Assembly (NCBI GenBank): GCA_019322815.1
Contig: JAHWIB010000019.1
Span: forward strand, 1-22,871
Length of the DNA stretch: 22,871 nucleotides
Direction of reading: 5' to 3'
DNA from: Candidatus Woesearchaeota archaeon
GTDB taxonomy: Archaea; Nanobdellota; Nanobdellia; Woesearchaeales; WJKL01
In this document: one piece after another, positions 1-7,103 of the stretch
Position numbering within the stretch: the first letter of the stretch is position 1
Layout of the letters: the number at the start of each line of letters is the position of its first letter
Program-made: the position numbers and the translations under genes
The notes under the pieces: model-generated
Databases searched by the model: none
What the model was told of the DNA's origin: nothing
The model's input: only the letters and a program-made list of their open reading frames with translations

Positions 1-711
<711 letters not shown>

Positions 712-758
712 TTATTTTCATTGTTTCAAAAGTCAATTTACTCATTTTTCATATTTAC

Positions 759-776
759 TGTCAATAACAATTGACA
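759..776 (+). other. Hairpin in the 16S-tRNA spacer
   Basis: TGTCAAT (759-765) and ATTGACA (770-776) form a perfect 7-bp stem with an AACA loop, ending 6 nt before the tRNA. It may be a pre-rRNA or tRNA 5' processing element. The pairing is seen directly; the role is inferred. The rest of the spacer (710-782) is A+T-rich with nothing recognisable. Confidence 0.5.
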
Positions 777-820
777 TTAATTGGGCTCGTAGCTCAGTCT
801 GGTAGAGCATCGCCCTTGCA

Positions 821-851
821 AGATTAGGCATTAATTTGCTTGTTCCAATCA
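821..851 (+). other. tRNA-Ala intron 1, canonical site 37/38 (31 nt)
   Basis: The 31-nt insert lies between nucleotides 37 (A820) and 38 (A852). The predicted BHB has a 5' bulge C819-A820-A821 and a 3' bulge C850-A851-A852. Its central helix is 815-818 with 846-849, three pairs plus one C-T mismatch. An intron stem at 822-830/837-845 contains one U-U mismatch. Cleavage after the second bulge base on each side gives exactly a regular anticodon loop. The boundary is slightly ambiguous because A occurs at both junctions. Confidence 0.85.
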
Positions 852-873
852 AGGCGGGGGCCTCGGGTTCAAA

Positions 874-957
874 ACAACTGGTTACGCTCGGTTGACACGC
901 AAAGTGTGGGATGAAGCCACACGAGCTCACTAGTCGTTCGCGTGACATTTGTGAATT
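874..957 (+). other. tRNA-Ala intron 2, T-loop site 59/60 (84 nt)
   Basis: The insert interrupts the T loop between nucleotides 59 (A873) and 60 (T958). It forms a strict BHB. The exon helix is the T stem (863-867/959-963) and the central helix is TTCA 868-871 with TGAA 952-955, all four paired. The 5' bulge is AAA 872-874 and the 3' bulge is TTT 956-958. An intron helix follows with CAA 875-877/TTG 949-951, then GTTACGC 881-887 with GCGTGAC 940-946. A further hairpin, GTGTGG 904-909/CCACAC 917-922, lies inside. Removing 84 nt restores a regular T arm. No open reading frame is present. Confidence 0.88.
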
Positions 958-1002
958 TCCCGACGAGTCCATTTTCACAAAATCCAGACAATCAAAGAAA
1001 AT

Positions 1003-1063
1003 GCCATAAATTGGTGAAACCAATTTTACGGCGACGCAATCCAAAAACTTAAAAATTTTGGAT
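1003..1063 (+). other. Two hairpins in the tRNA-23S spacer
   Basis: The first hairpin (1003-1032) pairs GCC and TAAATTGG with CCAATTTTA and GGC around a TGAAA loop, with one mismatch and one bulged T. The second (1039-1063) pairs ATCCAAAA with TTTTGGAT around a 9-nt loop. They sit between the tRNA 3' end and the 23S processing stem and may guide pre-rRNA processing. The pairing is seen; the role is inferred. Confidence 0.5.
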
Positions 1064-1102
1064 GAAGGGTAAGATGTGAAATTTCCCGTTTCATATTGAT
1101 GA

Positions 1103-1126
1103 TACCATGCATAGATTGAGTGTAAG
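1103..1126 (+). repeat. 5' arm of the 23S processing stem
   Basis: TACCATGCATAGATTG (1103-1118) is perfectly complementary to 4152-4167. After one bulged A (1119), GTGTAAG (1120-1126) pairs with CTTACAC (4145-4151). This gives 23 bp, which can be extended outward by a few weaker pairs (1097-1102/4168-4173). The inner 7 bp correspond to helix 1 of mature 23S. I see no symmetrical 3-nt bulges, so the usual archaeal BHB cleavage motif is not evident in this stem. Confidence 0.85.
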
Positions 1127-3613
1127 ATCTTACGCTATTAGGTGGATGACTTGGTTCTATTAGCTGAAGAAGGGTATGACAAGCTATAGTATGCTCTGGC
1201 GAGCCGCATGTAGGCTTTGAACCAGAGATCCCTGAATGTGACTTCATAGCTTCGGCTGATCCGAAAGGATAGGGAACACAGGAAATTGAAACGTCTTAGT
1301 ACCTGTAGGAAAAGAAACCAATTGGGATGCTGTGAGTAAGAGCGACTGAAAGCAGCATAAGGCAAACTGAATCTGTTATGGAAACATGATAGAGATGTGG
1401 TGTGGCTGCTCTTTACCGTAACTAGGGAACTCGAAGTCCTCTGGAAAGAGGCACTACAAAGTGTGATAGTCACGTAGAGATAACTTAGTCGGTTTTGAAC
1501 AGTTCAGGAGTACTGTTTACTGGATACTAAACAGGAATATAGGAGGCATCAACTTCTAACTTTAAATACTAATAGAATCCGATAGTGCACGAGTACCGTG
1601 AGGGAAAGTTGAAAAGAACCCTTAACAGGGAGTCAAAAGATCCTTAAACCTAATAGTTATAGTGGGGTAGGGCTCTTCGGAGTTCTGCCGTGCGTTTCGA
1701 ATAACGTACCAGGGAGTGTATCTAAGTAGCGAGGATAACTAAAAGGTATCCAAAGGGAAACCAATAACTCGCAGCTTGCAAGGAGTGAGGTATGAAAGTG
1801 CCTTTAGTTACTTGGGTACGACCCGAAGCTGAGCGATCTAACCCTGGATAAGGTGAAGCAAGGGTAAAACCTTGTGAAGGCCTGAAGAGGTTCTACGGGC
1901 AAGTGTTCTTCTAATCTAGGGTTAGGGGTAAAAAGCCAATCGAGCTCAGCAATAGCTGGTTCCTACTGAAGTTGGCCGTAGTCAAGTGTTAGGTAAGATG
2001 ACTAAAATGGTAGAGCTACGGATTTCGGATTTAGGTCTCGAAAGGGATCGGTCCTTCGTCCAACTCCAAATGTTTTAGTATCAAAGATCCTAATAAACGG
2101 GGACGCGGGGTAAGCTTGCGTTCCGAGAGGGGAACAACCCAGACTATAGTTAAGGTCCCAAAGTGTCAGCTAAGTGTTAAAGGGTAAAGGGCATCTATGG
2201 CCTAAGACAGCGAGGAGGTTGGCTCAGAAGCAGCCATCCTTTAAAAAGTGCGTAACAGCTTACTTGTCAAGGTTGTAGGTCCCTAAGATCGACGGGGCTA
2301 AGCTGATCACCGATACTATAGACTAGCCAAAAGCTAAGTGGTAAGTAGGCGTTCAATAAGATCAAAAGCATTTTTGCAAGAAAATGTGAATCTTATTGAA
2401 ATGAAAATCCTGGTGGTAGTAAGATCTTAGCAGAGTGAGAACCTCTGTCACTGTAAGGGCAAGGGCTCCTTGACAATGTCAATCAGTCAAGGGAAAGTTG
2501 GTCCTAACTAAGTTCATAAGTTGAACTGTGGAAAGGGAAAAAGGTTAATATTCCTTTACTGCTTAAGTATGTGTGGTGACACAAGTTTGGTTTCTGACTC
2601 TTCGGAATAGATTGATATGGATCATCGTCCATATTAACAAGGATAAACTAGAGGAGTATCATAATGATGAGAATCTAGTTAAACCTTGGAATAGCAGAGT
2701 TTTGCTTTGTTCAGTTGATTTCTGGAGATCCTAAAAAGGAAACCAAAAAAAATCTTAAGTAACTATACCCAGAACCAGCACAGGTGCCCCTAGGTTAGAA
2801 GCCTAAAGTGTGATGGAGATAATCTATTTAAGGGAATTCGGCAAATTGGTCCCGTGCCTTCGGTATAAGGGATCCCTGCGTCTGTGTTTGTATAGATGCG
2901 GATGCAGGGCTCAGTGACTAAGGTGGTCCGACTGTTTAACAAAAACTTAACTGACTGCAAGCCTGTAAAGGTGTGTATAGTCGGTGACGTCTGCCCAGTG
3001 CCAGTACTTTAAACTTGGTTCCAACCGAGCTAAGAGCTGGTAAACGGCGGGGGTAACTATAACTCTCTTAAGGTAGCGAAATGCCTTGCCGTTTGAATGA
3101 CGGCCTGCATGAGTGGCGTAACGAGATCACCACTGTCCCTAGATAGACTCCTCTGAACACTCTTTACTGGTGCAAAGGCCAGTGATTTCCAGTGGGAAGT
3201 GAAGACCCCGTGAAACTTTACTGTAGCTTGTTACTGCGACGTGAGTTTTATTGTACAGCGTAAGTAGGAGTTGTTAGGTTTTGGACGCAAGTTCAGAAAT
3301 AGACGACAATGTAACACTACTCTTTAGAACTTACGTTGCTAACTTGGGAAACCAAAGACAATAATAGGTAGACAGTTTGGCTGGGGTGGCACCCCGCTGA
3401 AATGGTATCAGTGGGGCCCAACGGTTGACTCAATCCGGTCAGAAATCGGATGTAGAATGCAAGGGTAAAAGTCAGCCTGATTGGTTTTCGAATAAGAAGA
3501 AAATCAAAAACGAAAGTTTGGCCTAGCGAACCTCAATGTCCTCCTTGATGGGGGCTTGAGATGACCGAAAAGTTACTCCGGGGATAACAGAGTTGTCGCG
3601 CCCGAGAGTTCGA

Positions 3614-3697
3614 TTTGAATGTTGGTGCTGCGATAATAGCTGGGAAAATGTTTTCATTTCCTAAAGCTTTAGCAATAGCTCTAACGTTCAGGAATAG
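3614..3697 (+). other. 23S rRNA intron at the tip of helix 89 (84 nt)
   Basis: Conserved archaeal and bacterial sequence runs from GAGAGTTC straight into ATCGACGG about two bases later; here 84 extra bases intervene. A BHB can be drawn. The exon pair is GA 3606-3607/TC 3699-3700 and the central helix is GTTC 3608-3611 with GAAT 3692-3695, including one G-U. The 5' bulge is G3612-A3613-T3614 and the 3' bulge is A3696-G3697-A3698. The intron helix is 3615-3625 with 3681-3691. Cutting after the second bulge base on both sides leaves a joined sequence of the same length as E. coli, with the junction between positions 2477 and 2478 by my alignment. There is no homing endonuclease frame. Confidence 0.8.
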
Positions 3698-3752
3698 ATC
3701 GACGGCGCGGTTTGCTACATCGATGTCGGCTCATCCTATCCTGGTTGTGCAG

Positions 3753-3797
3753 AATGTTTCAAAGAATGAGAAAGACTCAGAAATCTTCGATTTCTGT
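3753..3797 (+). other. 45-nt insert in the helix 91 loop of 23S rRNA
   Basis: Helix 91 is formed by GGTTG (3743-3747) and CAGCC (3801-3805). Its loop is normally 8 nt but here contains about 45 extra bases. The insert has a strong hairpin, CAGAAATC (3778-3785) with GATTTCTG (3789-3796), and an alternative continuation of the helix, GCAGAA 3749-3754 with TTCTGT 3792-3797. I could not draw a strict BHB, so this may be a retained expansion segment or a non-canonical intron. Confidence 0.6.
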
Positions 3798-4144
3798 AGG
3801 CAGCCAAGGGTGGGGGTGTTCACCCATTAAAAGGGTTCGTGAGCTGGGTTCAGAACGCTGTGAGGCAGTTTGTTTAATATCTACTGGAAATGTCTGATGT
3901 CTGAAAGGAAGGATCCTTTAGTACGAGAGGAACGAGGGTTCGAGGCCTCTGGTTTACCGGATATCTGATAAGGTAAAACCGGGCAGCTACGCCTTAAAGG
4001 ATAAGTGCTGAAAGCATCTAAGCACGAAACCTTTCTTGAAAAGAGACATCTTAGAACACGAATAGAAGATTCGTTTGATGGGATCGGTGTGTAAGTATGA
4101 AGCTTCGGCGACATATTCAGCATGCGATTTCCAACAGTTCATAC

Positions 4145-4167
4145 CTTACACCAATCTATGCATGGTA
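4145..4167 (+). repeat. 3' arm of the 23S processing stem
   Basis: CTTACAC (4145-4151) and CAATCTATGCATGGTA (4152-4167) pair with the 5' arm at 1103-1126, closing the 23S precursor loop. The mature 3' end is inferred to be near 4151. Confidence 0.85.
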
Positions 4168-4190
4168 TTTTCATTTTTTTTTCTTTTTTG
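4168..4190 (+). terminator. T-rich terminator of the rRNA operon
   Basis: Directly after the processing stem comes a run of T broken by single A, C and G bases, typical of archaeal intrinsic termination. The remaining gap to 4267 is A+T-rich and holds only a weak inverted repeat (AATTAG/CTAATT near 4198-4219), perhaps the tail of the leftward gene at 4268. No 5S rRNA is visible here. Confidence 0.6.
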
Positions 4191-4267
4191 TTAATTATAA
4201 TTAGCACAAGCTCTAATTCAAAAATTTATTAAAAGATAATAGTGATCTATTTATTGTATAAAAAATA

Positions 4268-5692
4268 TTAACAAAGCAGCTCCTTTTTCCTATTTATGAT
4301 CTCATTTTTAAAAAAAGTTAAATTTTCACTTTGACAATTAGTGTAATTATAGATATGGAATTCTCCAATTATTATTTTTTTTCTATCTATGCAAGTATTA
4401 TTCAGATATTTATCCAACCTATCAAATTCTGGTTCTATTAATTCACTAACATGATCATATCTTATAATACTAATATTTTGAATAGATTTTAGATGTGAGA
4501 AAGGGAGAGTTTGTGAATTATACACTTCAATTATAACTGTTTCATTTCTGCAGGTAGTTAATAAAAATGAATTTGGTCCTTCATACTCTGATAATCTTTC
4601 TCTAAAAGGAGGTTTATAAGCGAATAGAGATGCATTTACTGGAATTAAAAGAATAGTTGTAACTAAAAATAAAAATATAATTTTTTGCTGAGACTTATTA
4701 AAAATTAAAAAAAAGGAAGTTATTATAATATGTAAACTTGGTGCTATGAACAATACATATCTATCTGTATATATAGGTTTAAATTGGCTGAATACAAACA
4801 AGATTAGGATAGATGATAAAATCAGATAATGTATTATCATTTTATCATATGGAAGAAATTTCTTTTTTTCTTTGGTTAAGTAGGAATGTTTACTTCTTGA
4901 AAAGTATAATAAGATAGATAAGATAGATAAGATAATGATTAAAAATATAGGATTAGGACTTAAGTTAAAGAAAAATATTTTAACAAGGTCTTTGAGAATA
5001 TTATTTAAAGATGGTTTAGGTATCCAATTAAGTCCTGATTTATTAGTCAAAAGATGGTATCTAGTAAATAAGAGCAATAATAGTGAAAATAAACTTATTG
5101 CTGCATTTCTTATAGATTTTGTTTTATAACTTATATACATAAGTACAAAAAAACAATAAAATATAGTAAGAGAATGTGTATGAAATAATAATAACAATAA
5201 TATTATTAAGATTAGGATATTTTTTTTGTTAAATTTAAAAAACAGCAAATAATTACATATAGTACAGAGTAGTATTACAAGTGTATATGAACTGATAGTT
5301 TGACTGAAAAAGATTATTGGGTATGAAAATGAAACTAATAATAAATAAAATATTGTAGCTTTTTTACCCATTATTTTTGGATAAAACTTTGCTACAAATA
5401 TCAAAGTTATAAGGTTTATAAATATGTTTAAGAGATAATAATTATTTAATCCAAATCTTGTTGCGATATTTAAAAGTATTAAATAAACAGGAGAAACCTG
5501 ATAATTATAATTAATGTAACCTTTTAATATATCAATTATAGTTCCTCTGGAAAACTCAATCCTTACAAAATCATCATTCCAATAATTATTAGGAATTAGG
5601 ATAAATTGGAGAATAAAAGATAAGATTATTATTAAAGCTGCAATAAAAAGATAAGGATTCTTAAATTTAAAATTGATTTTTTTAAAAGTCAT
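4268..5692 (-). CDS. Multi-pass membrane protein, likely GT-C (PMT/GT39-like) glycosyltransferase
   Basis: A 474-aa hydrophobic protein. The first membrane helix is at about 13-33. A short outward loop follows with NYWNDDF (37-42), whose acidic pair D40-D41 sits where GT-C enzymes keep the catalytic or metal-binding Asp/Glu. Then come about nine or ten further helices and a soluble C-terminal tail of roughly 100 residues. The family normally moves a sugar from a lipid-linked donor to lipid or protein on the outer side of the membrane. The gene is transcribed toward the rRNA operon and divergently from Kae1. Its base composition looks even more A+T-rich than its neighbours, with many long T runs, which hints at transfer. 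The class is inferred from topology and the loop motif only; the substrate is unknown. Confidence 0.6.
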   Translation of the reverse strand: MTFKKINFKFKNPYLFIAALIIILSFILQFILIPNNYWNDDFVRIEFSRGTIIDILKGYINYNYQVSPVYLILLNIATRFGLNNYYLLNIFINLITLIFVAKFYPKIMGKKATIFYLLLVSFSYPIIFFSQTISSYTLVILLCTICNYLLFFKFNKKNILILIILLLLLFHTHSLTIFYCFFVLMYISYKTKSIRNAAISLFSLLLLLFTRYHLLTNKSGLNWIPKPSLNNILKDLVKIFFFNLSPNPIFLIIILSILSILLYFSRSKHSYLTKEKKKFLPYDKMIIHYLILSSILILFVFSQFKPIYTDRYVLFIAPSLHIIITSFFLIFNKSQQKIIFLFLVTTILLIPVNASLFAYKPPFRERLSEYEGPNSFLLTTCRNETVIIEVYNSQTLPFSHLKSIQNISIIRYDHVSELIEPEFDRLDKYLNNTCIDRKKIIIGEFHIYNYTNCQSENLTFFKNEIINRKKELLC

Positions 5693-5789
5693 AATTAAAC
5701 ACCAAAATTATGTATCATCAATGATTTTTATAATATATAAATTTATTGAAACAATAATTTAATAAACAACTATTTTATATCTCTTGTTT
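5693..5789. promoter_or_regulatory. Divergent promoter region
   Basis: This 97-bp gap separates the leftward membrane protein and the rightward Kae1. For Kae1, TTTAATAA (5758-5765) lies about 30 nt before the ATG, which suggests a leaderless transcript. For the leftward gene, the TATA-like run at about 5729-5744 reads TTTATATATTATAA on the minus strand. Confidence 0.5.
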
Positions 5790-6776
5790 ATGATATGTTT
5801 AGGTATTGAAAGTACAGCACATACTTTTGGGATTGGAATTGTAGATGACAAAGGAAAGGTTTTAGCTAATGTAAAAGATGCTTATGTAACTGAAATAGGA
5901 GGTATAATTCCTGCGGAGGCTGCTGAACATCATGTTAAAATATGTGATAAAGTTATCAATGAAGCGTTTGAAAAATCTGGATTAAGTATAAAAGATATTG
6001 ATTTAATTTCTTTTTCTCAGGCTCCTGGTTTAGGCCATACATTAAGGATTGGTGCTTTTGCAGCCAGATGTTTAGCTTTGATTCACAAAAAACCAATTAT
6101 TGGGGTAAATCACTGCATTGCACATTTAACAATTGGAGAGATGTTGACTGGAGCTAAAGACCCTGTTCTGCTATATGCTTCTGGGGCAAACACCCAGGTT
6201 ATTGCTTATGAAGGCGGAAAATATAGGATATTTGGAGAGACACTTGATATTGGCGTTGGAAACTTTTTAGACAGTTTTGCAAGATATATTGGACTAGGCT
6301 TTCCAGGAGGTCCAAAAATTTATGAACTTTCCTTGAAAAAGAAAAGATTTATTGAACTGCCTTATTCTGTAAAAGGTATGGATGTAAGTTTTGGAGGATT
6401 ATTGACAAATTTGAAGCAGAAAGTTGATTCTATGAAATTCAAGCATGAGGATCTTTCTTATTCTGTGCAGGAAACAGTATTTGCAATGCTGCTTGAAGTA
6501 AGTGAAAGGGCTATGGCGCATTGCGGAAAAGAAGAATTATTGCTTGGAGGAGGGGTTGCCTGCAACAAAAGGCTTCAAGAAATGGCTAAAAAGATGTGCA
6601 AAGATAGAGGAGCTAAATGCTTTGTTCCTGAGAATCAGTTTTTAGTTGACAATGGTGCAATGATTGCCTTGCAGGGATTGATTGAATACAATGCTGGCAA
6701 AAGAATGAAGATTAGTGAAACAGAGATCAAGCCTTATCAAAGAACAGATGAGGTTAAGGTAAATTGGAGAAAATAG
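5790..6776 (+). CDS. kae1: tRNA N6-threonylcarbamoyladenosine synthase subunit Kae1
   Basis: Catalytic ASKHA-fold subunit of the KEOPS complex, which transfers the threonylcarbamoyl group from TC-AMP (made by Sua5/YrdC) to A37 of ANN-decoding tRNAs in the cytoplasm. The start is ATG 5790, giving MICLGIESTAHTFG as in archaeal homologues; a TTG two codons upstream is less likely. Visible features of the 328-aa protein are the N-terminal phosphate-loop segment, the metal-binding NHCIAH motif (H108, H112), GASGANTQVIAYE-like nucleotide-binding sequence near 130, and the C-terminal FLVDNGAMIA metal-ligand segment. The length equals a stand-alone Kae1; the Bud32 kinase fused in many archaea is absent here and must be elsewhere. 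The downstream neighbour is convergent, 28 nt away. Confidence 0.95.
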   Translation: MICLGIESTAHTFGIGIVDDKGKVLANVKDAYVTEIGGIIPAEAAEHHVKICDKVINEAFEKSGLSIKDIDLISFSQAPGLGHTLRIGAFAARCLALIHKKPIIGVNHCIAHLTIGEMLTGAKDPVLLYASGANTQVIAYEGGKYRIFGETLDIGVGNFLDSFARYIGLGFPGGPKIYELSLKKKRFIELPYSVKGMDVSFGGLLTNLKQKVDSMKFKHEDLSYSVQETVFAMLLEVSERAMAHCGKEELLLGGGVACNKRLQEMAKKMCKDRGAKCFVPENQFLVDNGAMIALQGLIEYNAGKRMKISETEIKPYQRTDEVKVNWRK

Positions 6777-6804
6777 AATCATCTAAAAAAAAGAAAATCT
6801 TTAT

Positions 6805-6975
6805 TTATTTTTCCAGCCCGCTTGCTTTTTCAAACTTCTTTTCTGCGTCTGGTGTAAGCGGTTCAAAGATCAAACCGCATGTCTTGCATACTACCTGCTG
6901 TTTTCTTTCGTTGTAAGATATATTATCGCTTCCGCATTCAGGACATTCCTTTATTTCTTTTATATCTTTTATCAT
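6805..6975 (-). CDS. Small TFIIB-type zinc ribbon protein (56 aa)
   Basis: A short gene. It encodes MIKDIKEIKECPECGSDNIS and continues to EKASGLEK. Two Cys pairs, C11-x2-C14 and C30-x2-C33, form a zinc ribbon, and the spacing and the CGLIFEP-like ending match the TFIIB N-terminal ribbon. No cyclin-fold TFB core follows, so it is not a full transcription factor B. It could bind RNA polymerase or nucleic acid, or another protein. It is co-directional with and 128 nt downstream of lonB, and it is preceded by three hairpins, one of which includes its start codon. Confidence 0.8.
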   Translation of the reverse strand: MIKDIKEIKECPECGSDNISYNERKQQVVCKTCGLIFEPLTPDAEKKFEKASGLEK

Positions 6976-7001
6976 AAATTTTCACTTCGTTCAAATTTAT
7001 G
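6973..7001 (-). repeat. Perfect hairpin covering the zinc ribbon gene's start codon
   Basis: On the minus strand CATAAATTT and AAATTTATG form a perfect 9-bp stem around an 11-nt loop GAACGAAGTGA. The final ATG of the 3' arm is the start codon of the zinc ribbon gene, so the structure would hide it. The next hairpin, at 7003-7028, has a related loop. Confidence 0.7.
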
Positions 7002-7002
7002 G

Positions 7003-7028
7003 ACTTGCGCTCACTTTGTTAGGCAAGT
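7003..7028 (-). repeat. Second hairpin with related loop
   Basis: ACTTGC and GCAAGT form a 6-bp stem with a 14-nt loop reading CTAACAAAGTGAGC on the minus strand. Both this loop and that of the adjacent hairpin contain AACRAAGTGA. Confidence 0.6.
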
Positions 7029-7049
7029 ATCATACTACATTTAAGAATT

Positions 7050-7084
7050 TATATCCTTTAAAAAGTTTTTGTAAATAGGATATA
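7050..7084 (-). promoter_or_regulatory. Long A+T hairpin after lonB, with a TATA-like element
   Basis: TATATCC (7050-7056) pairs with GGATATA (7078-7084). The inner TTTA/TAAA and AAAA/TTTT segments extend the stem. It lies 20 nt past the lonB stop and could end that transcript. On the minus strand GGATATAAATT (about 7046-7056) could also be a TATA box for the zinc ribbon gene. Both roles are inferred. Confidence 0.45.
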
Positions 7085-7103
7085 TACAATATAAGAGGAA
7101 ACT

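Larger units (their letters stand above)
783..971 (+). tRNA. tRNA-Ala (anticodon UGC) interrupted by two introns
   Basis: The gene lies in the 16S-23S spacer, a common archaeal position for tRNA-Ala. The exons are 783-820, 852-873 and 958-971, joining to a 74-nt tRNA. The acceptor stem 783-789/964-970 carries the G3-U70 pair (G785-T968) that is the main alanine identity element; the discriminator is A971. The D stem is 792-795/805-808, the anticodon stem 810-814/853-857, the anticodon TGC 817-819, the T stem 863-867/959-963, and the T loop joins to TTCAAAT. CCA is not encoded. A conventional search with no or one intron would see a broken T arm, because the second intron sits inside the T loop. 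Confidence 0.93.
1120..4151 (+). rRNA. 23S ribosomal RNA, complete, with one probable intron and one further insert
   Basis: The ends are placed by the terminal helix GTGTAAG/CTTACAC. G1120 aligns with E. coli position 1, since both lie 21 nt before the conserved GGTGGATG. Landmarks in order are the AACTATAACTCTCTTAAGGT region (about 3055-3075), GAAGACCCCGTGAAACTTTA (about 3201-3220), the peptidyl-transferase segments CCGGGGATAACAG (about 3579) and CGATGTCGGCTCATC (about 3721), and the sarcin-ricin loop AGTACGAGAGGAAC (about 3920). The span is 3032 nt including an 84-nt BHB insert at 3614-3697 and a 45-nt insert at 3753-3797. The small open frames in this span are shadows of the RNA. Confidence 0.96.

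Noticed and set aside
874..957. T-loop intron of tRNA-Ala and H89 intron of 23S as copies of one element
   Set aside because: Both are 84 nt long, but I see no sequence similarity between them; the equal length looks coincidental.
3753..3797. Calling the helix 91 insert a standard BHB intron
   Set aside because: I tried the plausible registers; none gave a 4-bp central helix flanked by 3-nt bulges together with the exon helix GGTTG/CAGCC.
4168..4267. 5S rRNA gene downstream of 23S
   Set aside because: Only a T-rich tract and A+T-rich sequence are present before the leftward gene.
4935..5129. Rightward open frame inside the glycosyltransferase-like gene, and similar frames opposite lonB and the kinase
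   Set aside because: They are antisense shadows without ribosome sites or family patterns.
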